A DNA stretch of 64,000 bases from JAGDZR01 sp049115695 (GTDB taxonomy: Bacteria; Bacteroidota; Bacteroidia; Cytophagales; Cyclobacteriaceae): positions 1 to 64,000 of the forward strand of contig JAGDZR010000007.1 in the NCBI GenBank assembly GCA_049115695.1. The letters are read 5' to 3'. The translations under genes were made by a program, and so were the position numbers. The notes beneath the pieces are model-generated. The model did not search any database. It saw only the letters and a list, made by a program, of their open reading frames with translations, and had not been told where the DNA came from. How positions within the stretch are numbered: the stretch's first letter is position 1; every line of letters starts with the position of its first letter. Of this stretch, positions 1-8,629 are shown piece by piece.

Positions 1-957
1 CCTGTCATCGGACTGTCAAGCATGACCGATGATGTCTCTTGTGATGACGCGGTAGATACAGGTAGTGGACAAATTACAATCAGCAATTCGGCTACTGATT
101 ACTACTTCAGATGGTGGGTTGGAACAGATACGTTAGCAACTACTACTGAAATTACCAATACAGGTAATACCCTTGGAGGTACTATTGATGTAAATGGTGA
201 CAGTACGCAGATATTTGATTTACCCTCTGGTACTTACACGGTAGTAGCATACGACAGAAATGACCCTTACGCCGGTTGTAAGTCGCTAGCTACCTACACC
301 ATCAGTGAGGATAACGCCACAATCAGTATTGCTACTTCATTCATTGCAGTGGAAGACAACAACAATTGCGCTGGACCTGGTAATGGTACAATCACAGTCA
401 ATGGATTCTCTGTCGATGGTACAACCATCACTGATCAGACTGGATACACCTTCACCTGGTTGAATGAGGACAACTCTGCTTTCGCTGGCACAATCACTGC
501 TGATAATGCTACACTGACGAATGCTGCTAATAACAAAATCGAAGCATTGGATGCAGATACCTACAAAGTAGTCATCGCAAACACCACCACTACTTGTACA
601 ACTGATACAGTAGAAGTAACTGTTGGTAACGATACGTCTAACCCTGTCATCAACCTATCGAGCATGACGGATGACACGTTCTGCTCAGGAGTGGTAGACA
701 CAGGTGACGGACAGATTACAATCAGCAACTCGTCTACTGATTATTACTTCAGATGGTGGGTAGCAACCGATACGACTTCTGACGATAATGAAATCACCCA
801 TACTTCAAACACACTGGGTGGTACTATCACTACAAATGGCGACAGTACGCAGATATCTGGATTACCGTCTGGTACTTACACGGTAGTAGCATATGATCGT
901 AATGATCCATACAGAGGCTGTCAGTCACTGGCTACCTACACGATCTCCGAAGACAAC
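1..957 (+). repeat. Near-identical A-B-A coding repeat with 642-bp period
   Basis: The segment at 1-315 recurs at 643-957 in the same frame, with a distinct module between. Shared anchors are exactly 642 bp apart, for example ggtacttacacg at 229 and 871, so there is no net insertion or deletion. The encoded copies share G-Q-I-T-I-S-N-S, T-D-Y-Y-F-R-W-W-V and S-L-A-T-Y-T-I. The other modules of the protein are far more diverged, so this looks like recent duplication or gene conversion. The array probably continues upstream of the window. Confidence 0.85.
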
Positions 958-3900
958 AACGTCTATGAGATTCGCAGGGCTGATATCGAAGTTTCAAATA
1001 ACACGCAATGTACTGGCACGTCAAATGGTCAGATCAAGATCAACCGTGTGTATCGCAATGGTGTGGCCATCGAGATGAATGCTCTAGGTGCAGATACAGT
1101 TGACTTTACCTGGACAGGTATTGGTGCTGGAAACATTACTTCTGCTGGAGGCTTTAACCTTGAGGATAGCGCTCATTCGCTTGCTGCTGGTACCTATACC
1201 GTAAGCTTGATAAGCACAGGCAATGATGCTTGTTCGTCTGCTTCTATCAACATTGTGATTGAGGATGATACCTCTAATCCAATCATTGACATTACGTCGC
1301 TGACCAACTCTACCCTATGTGATCCAGCAGCAGACACAGGTACAGGTGGTGTGACTGTTCAGATAGATGGAGGTGCTGATCGCAATGATTACAACATCAC
1401 CTGGTATGTGAATAACACCAATGCTGGCAGTGAGCTGTTTAATGCTCAGCGTGGTAGTGAAGATTCAACTACTTCAATATTGACTCTTGACAGCCTAAGT
1501 GCTTCCAGAACGTACTATGTAGTGGTTGAGAACAAAGCGGATGGTTGCTCTGCAACGAGATCAATATCGATTGACGAGGTGCCTACCTACCCTAACTTTG
1601 ATATTGATGGAGATAACATTGTAGACAATACGAACTGTACCTATCCGAATGGTAGCTTCAGCTTATCAGCTAGCGAAATCATCTCTCCTTCTGGTAAGAC
1701 CATGGCACATTTCACCTGGAATGTCTATGATGAAGACGGATTATTTGCTTCGGATGTGGACGTTTCTTCTGGAGAGCTAAGCATGACTAACTTATCAGCT
1801 GGCAAGTACTATGTTGAAGCAACTTATGATACTACAGGCTGTACATCAGCTCGCGTGGAAGTTGAAATCCTGGATGACACCAACGGACCAGTTATTGATC
1901 TGATGGACATCACTGAGGATTATACATGTGGTGGTAGCATTGCTTACGGTAGCATCGAGTTGCTCACCATTGATGGTGCTGCTGCAACAGAAACCGGGTA
2001 CACATACGCCTGGTACGTAGGTACTGACACGACAGCTGCAAGTGGAACAAGGGTAAATACAGTCACTGGAGCTTCTGAAGACAATACCATGATTTCGGGT
2101 GTCGTTGGGGATCAGACCTATTCTGTAGTGATTACCAATACCACTACAGGATGTATCAGGTACCAGTCAGTAACGCTTGAAAGCGATCCGGAAGAGCCAA
2201 TTCTTGAATTCTTCGAAGTGAACAAGAATTTGATTTGTAGCTCACCTACCGGTGAAGATGGTAGTGGTTCATTTGGCATCACGCAGATCAGGTACCAGGG
2301 TAACATCTATACTGTAGCAGATGACTCAGCAACTATCGACTCAGCATTCGTATTCGAGTATTATGCAGCTGATCAAAGTACAGTCGTAAATGACGACTAT
2401 GCTTCTACCCCATTCGTACTGGATAGCTTACCTGCGGGGACTTATTATGCACAGGTGAGACACATCAATTCTAATTGTGCTTCGGGTATGGTAGAATTCG
2501 AGATCGAAGACAATCAGCTATATCCTGAGGTATTCATTGAGATGGTTGAAGCGGATTCAAGTTGTAATCCAATCAATGCTAGCGGAATGCTCGTAGCAAC
2601 AGCGGACGGTCAAGACGACAGTTATGATGGATTTACCTTCAACTGGTATGAGTATGATTCGTTGACCGATACAAGAGGTGATTTCATTACAACTAATGAT
2701 ACACTCGATAATCGATTGGCCGGATCATATCAGGTAGAAATCGTCAACACGCAAACCAATTGTGCGAGCACTGGTGAATTCACCATACCAAACGTACCAA
2801 TAGAGCCAAGAATTACGGACTATGAGGTTTCGCAGGCAACTAACTGTAACCCTGCTAATGGGATCATTGAAATTATCGAAATGTCTTCACAGACACTGGC
2901 TGATTACAGATACATGTTCTATGTAGGAGATCCTACAGAAGGTGGCACGTTGGTGCAGGATAGTACGCTCAGTTCCTATTCATCTGCGGAACCTGGAGTA
3001 ACCTACTTTGTGGTGGCACAGCACGCGGACTATGGATGCGAAAGCACGCTACTGCAAGTTGATATGTCTGATGAATTTGTTACTTATCCAGTGATCAACC
3101 TTGATTTTAACACATTAGGATCTGCTTCGAAAAACCAGACGAGCTGTGACCCTGATAGACCAACTGGAAGAATAGTTGTGACAGTTGATGGCGGCCAGCC
3201 TGATTCACTCTACACATTTACATGGAGCAATGGCGCAACCACATCAACGGCCGATAGCTTATCTGCCGGAACATACACAGTGGAAGTTGCACTGAATAGT
3301 AGTGGATGTTCAAGCACACGAACATTTAACGTAGTGGATGACATCAGAACACCATTGGTGATCAACGCATCTTCTGCATCCAACACCAACTGTGCTAATC
3401 CAAATGGACAGGTTGCAGCAAGTGTATTGGATGTGGCGGACAACCCTGAATATAGAGGCACAAATTACACTTACTACTGGTTTGATGGTGAAGTAACCAG
3501 TCCAGACCTAACACAAGCAGATTATGTGGGTGAAATTATCGATGGATTACCAGGTGGCATGTACACCGTAGTAGCTGTTGATAATGTATTGGATTGTTTC
3601 ACTTCAGAACCAACTGTTGTTGAAGTTGAAGATGAAAGTTCAACTCCTGAACTGATCATCAACCCTGATGACATAACACACTTGACGATTTGTGATCCGG
3701 AAAGAGCTGATGGACATGTAGTGATTACTGATCCAGCAGACAACCTGTTCAGATATAGCGTTGATTGGGTTGTTGGTACAGACACTACCGGTGTTACTCC
3801 TTTTGACAATGGCATCTTTGCTGATTCACTTACAGCAGGTCAGTACACTGCGATTGTCACTGACATCATCACAGGTTGTAAGCAGTTGATTCCTTTTGAA

Positions 3901-4722
3901 ATTGAGGATCAAACACCAATTATTCCTGAGCCATCCATCAATGTGATTGGACACAGAAATAACTGTGATTTTGCAAACGGTCATGCGGTTGTGAATGTTG
4001 CAGGTGAGACAGAAGGATACAGGTTCGAATGGTTCAGAGCAGATGATCCTAATATGAATGTGGTAACAACCGGATCAGAAGTGTTTGTACTGGATACGAC
4101 TGAATACGTAGTAGTTGCCACTCATATTGAATCTGGATGTCAATCTCCGGAGACGACTGTGAAGATCATCAACGGTATTGAAGACCCAGTATTTACCATC
4201 CAGGTAACCAATTCGCTTTGTTTGAGAACAGAGGACGGTGCTGTGAATCAGTTCTCAGGTCAGGCATTTGTCAACTTCTCTGAATACCACCACATAGATT
4301 CGATCTCATGGGTAAATGCAAGAGGGTTTGAAGTGTCCGATGATATTACCTTAATAGATGCTGCTCCAGGGCTATACTCTGTATACTTCCAGTCAGACAA
4401 TGGGTGTGAGTACTCCGCTGAATTTGAGGTCACTGCAGCAGTCAAAATCTACAATGGTGTCTCGGCCAACGAAGATGGACTCAACGACTTCTTCCTGATT
4501 GATTGTATCGATCGATTCCCTGAAAACGTAATCACGATTTACAATAGAACAGGAACCAGAGTTTATGAGGCGAAGGGATATGACAACAGAAACATATACT
4601 TTGATGGATTCTCTAACGTAGGAGCTGCAGGTAAGAAACTTCCTGTCGGAACATACTTCTACATTATTGATAGAGGTGACGGATCTGATTTGATCCAAGG
4701 TTATTTAGAATTAGTTAGATAA
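1..4722 (+). CDS. SprB-repeat gliding-motility adhesin-like protein, 5'-truncated, with T9SS type B C-terminal domain
   Basis: The reading frame is open from the first base, and the bases before the first internal ATG encode the same P-V-I-x-L-S-S lead-in that precedes a later copy, so the gene begins outside the window. About 1573 residues are visible. Roughly 15 modules of about 100 residues each carry one Cys near the start, a G-x-I-T/V strand, a W-Y/F strand, an L-x-x-G-T-Y-x-V turn and a second Cys; the Cys pair could form a disulfide after export. This is the SprB-repeat pattern. The last ~90 residues (N-E-D-G-L-N-D-F-F, I-Y-N-R-T-G, P-V-G-T-Y-F-Y-I, Q-G-Y-L-E-L) match the gliding-motility-associated C-terminal domain, a type B signal for the type IX secretion system. 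The protein is rich in Asp, Thr, Asn and Ser. It is probably a cell-surface adhesin; the ligand is unknown. A PorP/SprF gene follows 11 bp later, the usual pairing. Confidence 0.85.
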   Translation, partial: PVIGLSSMTDDVSCDDAVDTGSGQITISNSATDYYFRWWVGTDTLATTTEITNTGNTLGGTIDVNGDSTQIFDLPSGTYTVVAYDRNDPYAGCKSLATYTISEDNATISIATSFIAVEDNNNCAGPGNGTITVNGFSVDGTTITDQTGYTFTWLNEDNSAFAGTITADNATLTNAANNKIEALDADTYKVVIANTTTTCTTDTVEVTVGNDTSNPVINLSSMTDDTFCSGVVDTGDGQITISNSSTDYYFRWWVATDTTSDDNEITHTSNTLGGTITTNGDSTQISGLPSGTYTVVAYDRNDPYRGCQSLATYTISEDNNVYEIRRADIEVSNNTQCTGTSNGQIKINRVYRNGVAIEMNALGADTVDFTWTGIGAGNITSAGGFNLEDSAHSLAAGTYTVSLISTGNDACSSASINIVIEDDTSNPIIDITSLTNSTLCDPAADTGTGGVTVQIDGGADRNDYNITWYVNNTNAGSELFNAQRGSEDSTTSILTLDSLSASRTYYVVVENKADGCSATRSISIDEVPTYPNFDIDGDNIVDNTNCTYPNGSFSLSASEIISPSGKTMAHFTWNVYDEDGLFASDVDVSSGELSMTNLSAGKYYVEATYDTTGCTSARVEVEILDDTNGPVIDLMDITEDYTCGGSIAYGSIELLTIDGAAATETGYTYAWYVGTDTTAASGTRVNTVTGASEDNTMISGVVGDQTYSVVITNTTTGCIRYQSVTLESDPEEPILEFFEVNKNLICSSPTGEDGSGSFGITQIRYQGNIYTVADDSATIDSAFVFEYYAADQSTVVNDDYASTPFVLDSLPAGTYYAQVRHINSNCASGMVEFEIEDNQLYPEVFIEMVEADSSCNPINASGMLVATADGQDDSYDGFTFNWYEYDSLTDTRGDFITTNDTLDNRLAGSYQVEIVNTQTNCASTGEFTIPNVPIEPRITDYEVSQATNCNPANGIIEIIEMSSQTLADYRYMFYVGDPTEGGTLVQDSTLSSYSSAEPGVTYFVVAQHADYGCESTLLQVDMSDEFVTYPVINLDFNTLGSASKNQTSCDPDRPTGRIVVTVDGGQPDSLYTFTWSNGATTSTADSLSAGTYTVEVALNSSGCSSTRTFNVVDDIRTPLVINASSASNTNCANPNGQVAASVLDVADNPEYRGTNYTYYWFDGEVTSPDLTQADYVGEIIDGLPGGMYTVVAVDNVLDCFTSEPTVVEVEDESSTPELIINPDDITHLTICDPERADGHVVITDPADNLFRYSVDWVVGTDTTGVTPFDNGIFADSLTAGQYTAIVTDIITGCKQLIPFEIEDQTPIIPEPSINVIGHRNNCDFANGHAVVNVAGETEGYRFEWFRADDPNMNVVTTGSEVFVLDTTEYVVVATHIESGCQSPETTVKIINGIEDPVFTIQVTNSLCLRTEDGAVNQFSGQAFVNFSEYHHIDSISWVNARGFEVSDDITLIDAAPGLYSVYFQSDNGCEYSAEFEVTAAVKIYNGVSANEDGLNDFFLIDCIDRFPENVITIYNRTGTRVYEAKGYDNRNIYFDGFSNVGAAGKKLPVGTYFYIIDRGDGSDLIQGYLELVR

Positions 4723-4733
4723 ATTTAAAGATC

Positions 4734-5675
4734 ATGAAGCTCCGCATTTTAACGATCGCTACTACAATTTTGGTAATGTCTCTGTCGGCCTTTGGCCAGC
4801 AGAGACCCATTACCTCTACCTACGCCTATAATGGACTCCTCCTGAACCCAGCATATGCTGGCAGTTTGAATGTGCTTTCCGTCATAGGAGTTTATCGAAA
4901 ACAGTGGATCAATGTGGAAGGTGCGCCTCAATTATCAGCCATTTCTGCGCACAGTTCTTTCATGAGCAACCGGATTGGTGCTGGTTTTTATCTGACTGAT
5001 GATAAGGTAGGTGTAACGAACGACATTGCACTATATGGTAGTTATGCTTATAAAATCAAAACAAAGATTGGCATTCTGGCAATGGGTATTCAAGGTGGAT
5101 TCAATCAAAGAAAATCTGATTTTACAGATGGGTCTATTATACTTTTAAATGATGATCCACTCCTCTCCGGAATCAGATCCAATTTTTCACCCAATTTTGG
5201 AACTGGGGTATACTTTGCAAATCCTGTGTTTTATGCAGGTGCTTCCATTCCTTATTTGGTCGAAAACAAGACCACAAAGGATTTGGCAGACCTGATCCCT
5301 ACTTCGGACGAGATCTCTAATGAAAGTAGGTATTACTACGTGACTTCTGGTTTGATTCTAAGACTCTCAGATGCCATCAAGATTTCTCCTTCAGTACTTT
5401 TGAGACTACAGGAACAAGCCCGAGTGGAGTGGGATTTTGCCGGTCATCTGATTTTTGATGAAATTGCCTATATAGGCATCAATGTCAGAAATACAGCTGA
5501 TGTCACACTTTTTGGGCAAGTTATCATGAATGAAAACTTGAGGATTGGATATGCCTACGATGCTACTACCAATGGGCTAAAAGACGGATCAGCCGGCTCC
5601 CATGAAATCATGGTCAATTATCGCATTAAGCTGAAAAATTACAGGAAGGATCCTCAATGTCCGGTTTACTTCTAA
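4734..5675 (+). CDS. PorP/SprF family type IX secretion system membrane protein
   Basis: 313 residues with an N-terminal signal peptide ending near A-F-G-Q. The sequence then has the family pattern: Q-Q-R-P-I-T-S-T-Y, N-G-L-L-L-N-P-A-Y-A-G, and repeated amphipathic beta strands with aromatic ends, as in an outer-membrane barrel. It closes with a Y-R-I-K-L-K strand. Family members associate with T9SS and often sit directly downstream of the large type B adhesin they help display, as SprF does for SprB. Here the gap is 11 bp, so co-transcription and a dedicated role for the upstream adhesin are likely inferences. The Ala-rich signal and the length are normal for the family. Confidence 0.9.
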   Translation: MKLRILTIATTILVMSLSAFGQQRPITSTYAYNGLLLNPAYAGSLNVLSVIGVYRKQWINVEGAPQLSAISAHSSFMSNRIGAGFYLTDDKVGVTNDIALYGSYAYKIKTKIGILAMGIQGGFNQRKSDFTDGSIILLNDDPLLSGIRSNFSPNFGTGVYFANPVFYAGASIPYLVENKTTKDLADLIPTSDEISNESRYYYVTSGLILRLSDAIKISPSVLLRLQEQARVEWDFAGHLIFDEIAYIGINVRNTADVTLFGQVIMNENLRIGYAYDATTNGLKDGSAGSHEIMVNYRIKLKNYRKDPQCPVYF

Positions 5676-5680
5676 ACCGG
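5661..5680. terminator. Perfect hairpin at the convergent porP / holin-like junction
   Basis: CCGGTTTA, loop CTTC, TAAACCGG: an 8-bp perfect stem with a tetraloop. The TAA stop of the PorP/SprF gene lies in the right arm, and the stop of the minus-strand gene starts 3 bp beyond it. Only a weak T-rich stretch follows on the plus strand, so it could be a terminator or a 3'-end stabiliser. Confidence 0.5.
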
Positions 5681-5682
5681 AG

Positions 5683-6021
5683 CTACTTCTTATTAAGGTC
5701 AAACAATATCCCGTTAATCAGGCTTAGCAATAAGCTGAAAAATAGTGCCCACCAAAAGCCGCTAACGTAAAAACCATCTACCATACCACTTGCCAAAAGC
5801 ACGATAAGTGCGTTAATCACTAACAAAAAAAGCCCCAGGGTAACAATCGTAACAGGTAATGTGAGTATGATCAAAATGGGTTTGACTATATAATTCAGAA
5901 TCGCCAATACAAGCGCAATCATAACAGCAGTGAAAAAGTCCTGTACATCAATTCCAGGCAGCACGTAGGAAACAATCAGTACGCCTACTGACGAGAGTAA
6001 TATTTTAACGATAAAGTTCAT
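5683..6021 (-). CDS. Small integral membrane protein, phage-holin-family type (DUF360-like)
   Basis: 112 residues, almost entirely hydrophobic, with about four membrane segments: residues 3-24, 30-47, 50-80 and 88-106. It resembles the phage holin family/membrane protein group widely found as chromosomal housekeeping-like genes; the name does not imply phage origin, and no phage genes are near. The start ATG overlaps the stop of the carbonic anhydrase-like gene by 4 bp (ATGA), so the two are translationally coupled. Function unknown. Confidence 0.75.
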   Translation of the reverse strand: MNFIVKILLSSVGVLIVSYVLPGIDVQDFFTAVMIALVLAILNYIVKPILIILTLPVTIVTLGLFLLVINALIVLLASGMVDGFYVSGFWWALFFSLLLSLINGILFDLNKK

Positions 6022-6539
6022 TGTTCTTCCTCTTTAAACCATCCAGCATATTTATTGTAGTTATTGGCAATCCTAGTCATCATCGCGAGATTATCTCCTT
6101 CTACATTTTTTATTTTTTTGGCGGGTACCCCAGCGTAGATACTGTTCTCCTCGACGACCGTATTGGCTAGCACAACCGCCCCAGCTGCAATCATTGAGCC
6201 TTTCTTCACTACTGCATTGTCCATAACGATTGACCCCATTCCTATCAAAACATTATCTTCAAGCGTGCATCCGTGCACAATGGCATTGTGTCCAATCGTC
6301 ACATTGCTGCCGATTCGTGTGGGAGCTGTCTCAAATGTCCCATGAATGGTTGCATTGTCCTGAATATTAGTATTGTCTCCCACATCTATCGCGTTTACGT
6401 CTCCCCTTACCACTGCTCCAAACCAAACCGTACAATTTTTCCCCAACCTCACCTCTCCTACAATAGTGGCATTTTCAGCCAACCAGCAGTCTTTGTCAAA
6501 TTGAGGTTCAAAACCTCTCACTTTTTTTATTAATGCCAT
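6018..6539 (-). CDS. Gamma carbonic anhydrase family protein (left-handed hexapeptide-repeat)
   Basis: 173 residues made of hexapeptide repeats (V-R-L-G-K-N-C-T-V-W-F, N-A-T-I-H-G-T, I-G-S-N-V-T-I-G-H-N, I-G-M-G-S-I-V). These build a left-handed beta helix that trimerises. The three candidate zinc-binding His are present: one in A-T-I-H-G and two in I-G-H-N-A-I-V-H-G-C. This is the YrdA/CaiE-like branch of the gamma carbonic anhydrase family; many members have weak or no shown anhydrase activity, so the reaction is uncertain. It is cytoplasmic and forms a two-gene unit with the downstream membrane protein. Confidence 0.88.
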   Translation of the reverse strand: MALIKKVRGFEPQFDKDCWLAENATIVGEVRLGKNCTVWFGAVVRGDVNAIDVGDNTNIQDNATIHGTFETAPTRIGSNVTIGHNAIVHGCTLEDNVLIGMGSIVMDNAVVKKGSMIAAGAVVLANTVVEENSIYAGVPAKKIKNVEGDNLAMMTRIANNYNKYAGWFKEEEQ

Positions 6540-6540
6540 C

Positions 6541-6548
6541 TACTTTTG
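6541..6548 (+). promoter_or_regulatory. Candidate Bacteroidota -7 element for the lipoprotein gene
   Basis: TACTTTTG matches TAnnTTTG and lies 30 bp before the preferred ATG at 6579. No good -33 element is seen, so support is moderate. Confidence 0.35.
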
Positions 6549-6578
6549 TGATTGATAAAAATCTACTCGAATATAACG

Positions 6579-7085
6579 ATGATGCACAGATTTCAATTTT
6601 TGATACTCCTCTTTTTAGTCATGACTTTTATGGCATGTCAATCTTCTGTATCAACGTTAGATTCAGAAGTCAAGGTTCAGTTGGATACTTTGCAAATCTC
6701 TAATGAACGCTCAGTCGCCAGTTGGATTGTATCCTCAGACGGCAAAACTCAGGATGGACTGATTGGCATCAATAGTGGTTTATTTATACTGAAAAATGAC
6801 ACCTTATCGAAAGGTCAATTCAGTATAGGTTCATCAGACGCCAGCCAGGAAGTGGACTCAGTGGTTGCCGACATGCTTATTAGCGTTTCATTCGATGTTA
6901 ATAAGTTTTCCGTTTTGGGAGACTCCATTTTTACTGATGCTTCGATCCTCATCAATAATTCTAATTATACTTTACCATTGACCATTATAAAAAATGATAA
7001 GGAACATTCACTTGGATTTAGCATCCCCTACCAAAAAATCCGAGACACTGTCGATTTAAGTGTACTATTGCTACCAGCGCAATAA
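6579..7085 (+). CDS. Putative lipoprotein of unknown function
   Basis: 168 residues. I choose the ATG at 6579 (a second ATG is at 6582) over an upstream in-frame TTG at 6552, because it places the signal peptide directly at the N terminus: M-H-R-F then a hydrophobic core and lipobox F-M-A-C. After lipidation the mature part is Ser/Asp-rich, mostly predicted beta strand, with no motif I recognise. It is divergent from the carbonic anhydrase-like gene with only about 40 bp between them, and ends 85 bp before miaB. Confidence 0.7.
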   Translation: MMHRFQFLILLFLVMTFMACQSSVSTLDSEVKVQLDTLQISNERSVASWIVSSDGKTQDGLIGINSGLFILKNDTLSKGQFSIGSSDASQEVDSVVADMLISVSFDVNKFSVLGDSIFTDASILINNSNYTLPLTIIKNDKEHSLGFSIPYQKIRDTVDLSVLLLPAQ

Positions 7086-7138
7086 TGACGATTTGCCATT
7101 ATTACTGACATAATGACACTTATTTTTTCTCACTCTCT

Positions 7139-7146
7139 TATCTTTG
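7139..7146 (+). promoter_or_regulatory. Candidate -7 promoter element for the miaB operon
   Basis: TATCTTTG fits the Bacteroidota TAnnTTTG -7 consensus and ends 24 bp before the miaB ATG. The -33 region has no clear TTTG. AAGAAGG at 7161-7167 is a possible ribosome binding site but is only 3 nt from the ATG. Confidence 0.45.
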
Positions 7147-7170
7147 CATTCCAAAATTTCAAGAAGGATA

Positions 7171-8628
7171 ATGGAGCAATTGATTGGAGACATAGACATT
7201 ATTGATAAAGCGCAGCAACAAGAGGAGAATTGTGAGGTACGTGTAAGCAAAGATTCCCAACAAGGAAACCAAAAGCTATACATTGAGAGTTATGGATGTC
7301 AGATGAATTTCTCGGACAGTGAGATTGTGACTTCCATTTTATCTGAAGCTGGCTTTGGCACTACTTCCAATCTTGAAGAGGCAGACTTGGTCCTCATCAA
7401 CACCTGCTCGATACGGGACAAAGCTGAGCAGACAGTTCGAAGACGTCTGGGGCATTTCAATTCATATAAGCGCAATAAGCCCGATCTTACAATTGGCGTG
7501 CTTGGCTGTATGGCTGAGCGGCTAAAGGCTCAATTACTTGAAGAAGAAAAGATTGTTGATCTGGTAGTAGGTCCAGATGCATACAGGGACCTACCCAATC
7601 TGGTTCGGAAAGCAGATGAAGGACACAAAGGAGTAAACACTTTTCTAAGCCGGGAAGAAACGTATGCTGACATTTCACCGGTCAGGTTAAACTCCAATGG
7701 AGTTACAGCATTTATTTCGATCATGCGAGGATGTGATAACATGTGCTCATTCTGCGTGGTGCCTTTTACACGAGGCAGAGAAAGAAGTAGAGATCCAAAA
7801 TCCATTATTGCAGAGGCGCAAGAATTGTTTAGCAAAGGATATCGGGAAGTAACACTACTTGGTCAAAATGTAGACTCCTACAAGTGGTCCTCTGAAGAAA
7901 ATAACAAAGCCAGACTCGAAAAAAAGGAAGACGTTGAAGTGGTAAACTTTGCGAACCTCATAGAAATGGTTGCACAAGTAGATCCTGATTTAAGAGTACG
8001 ATTCTCAACTTCTCATCCAAAGGACATCACAGATCAGGTGCTCCACACTATGAAGAAGCATGAGAATATCTGCAAATACATTCATCTACCAGCACAAAGT
8101 GGTAATTCACGGGTATTGGAGATTATGAATCGTACTTACGATCGCGAATGGTATATCAACAGAGTTGATGCGATCAGGAACATTCTTGGAGAGGATTGCG
8201 GCATCAGCTCAGATATGATCGCTGGTTTTTGTACTGAAACTGACGAAGAGCATCAGGAGACACTCTCTTTGATGGACTATGTCAAATACGATTTTTCTTA
8301 CATGTTTTATTACTCTGAAAGACCCGGCACACTGGCAGCAAAAAAATATGAAGATGATATTCCTTTAAATGTTAAAAAGCAGCGACTTCAGGAAATCATT
8401 GCCAGACAACAGGAAATATCTCTCGTAAGAAATCAACGAGATATCGGCAGGACTTTTAAAGTCTTGATTGAGGGGAAGAGTAAAAAGTCCAATGACTATG
8501 TTCAGGGTCGCAATACTGCTAATAAGGTAATCGTCTTCAAGGACAATGGCTATAGCAAAGGTCAGTATATAGACGTCAAGGTGCATGACTGTACTGCAGC
8601 TACATTATTGGGTGAAGCAATAGGTTGA
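7171..8628 (+). CDS. miaB: tRNA-2-methylthio-N6-dimethylallyladenosine synthase MiaB
   Basis: 485 residues from the ATG at 7171; an upstream in-frame TTG at 7144 would place the start inside the candidate promoter. MiaB is a radical-SAM methylthiotransferase that adds a 2-methylthio group to isopentenyl-A37 of tRNAs. The N-terminal domain has the three auxiliary-cluster Cys (Y-G-C-Q-M-N, N-T-C-S-I-R, L-G-C-M-A-E-R). The radical-SAM motif C-D-N-M-C-S-F-C follows, then H-L-P-A-Q-S-G and a C-terminal TRAM domain. A ~40-residue N-terminal extension precedes the core, as often in this phylum. It heads a five-gene operon: the next gene starts 1 bp after its stop. Confidence 0.95.
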   Translation: MEQLIGDIDIIDKAQQQEENCEVRVSKDSQQGNQKLYIESYGCQMNFSDSEIVTSILSEAGFGTTSNLEEADLVLINTCSIRDKAEQTVRRRLGHFNSYKRNKPDLTIGVLGCMAERLKAQLLEEEKIVDLVVGPDAYRDLPNLVRKADEGHKGVNTFLSREETYADISPVRLNSNGVTAFISIMRGCDNMCSFCVVPFTRGRERSRDPKSIIAEAQELFSKGYREVTLLGQNVDSYKWSSEENNKARLEKKEDVEVVNFANLIEMVAQVDPDLRVRFSTSHPKDITDQVLHTMKKHENICKYIHLPAQSGNSRVLEIMNRTYDREWYINRVDAIRNILGEDCGISSDMIAGFCTETDEEHQETLSLMDYVKYDFSYMFYYSERPGTLAAKKYEDDIPLNVKKQRLQEIIARQQEISLVRNQRDIGRTFKVLIEGKSKKSNDYVQGRNTANKVIVFKDNGYSKGQYIDVKVHDCTAATLLGEAIG

Positions 8629-8629
8629 T

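Noticed and set aside
5683..6021. Phage remnant, because of the holin-like name
   Set aside because: No other phage gene is nearby and it is coupled to a metabolic-type gene; the family is a common chromosomal membrane protein.
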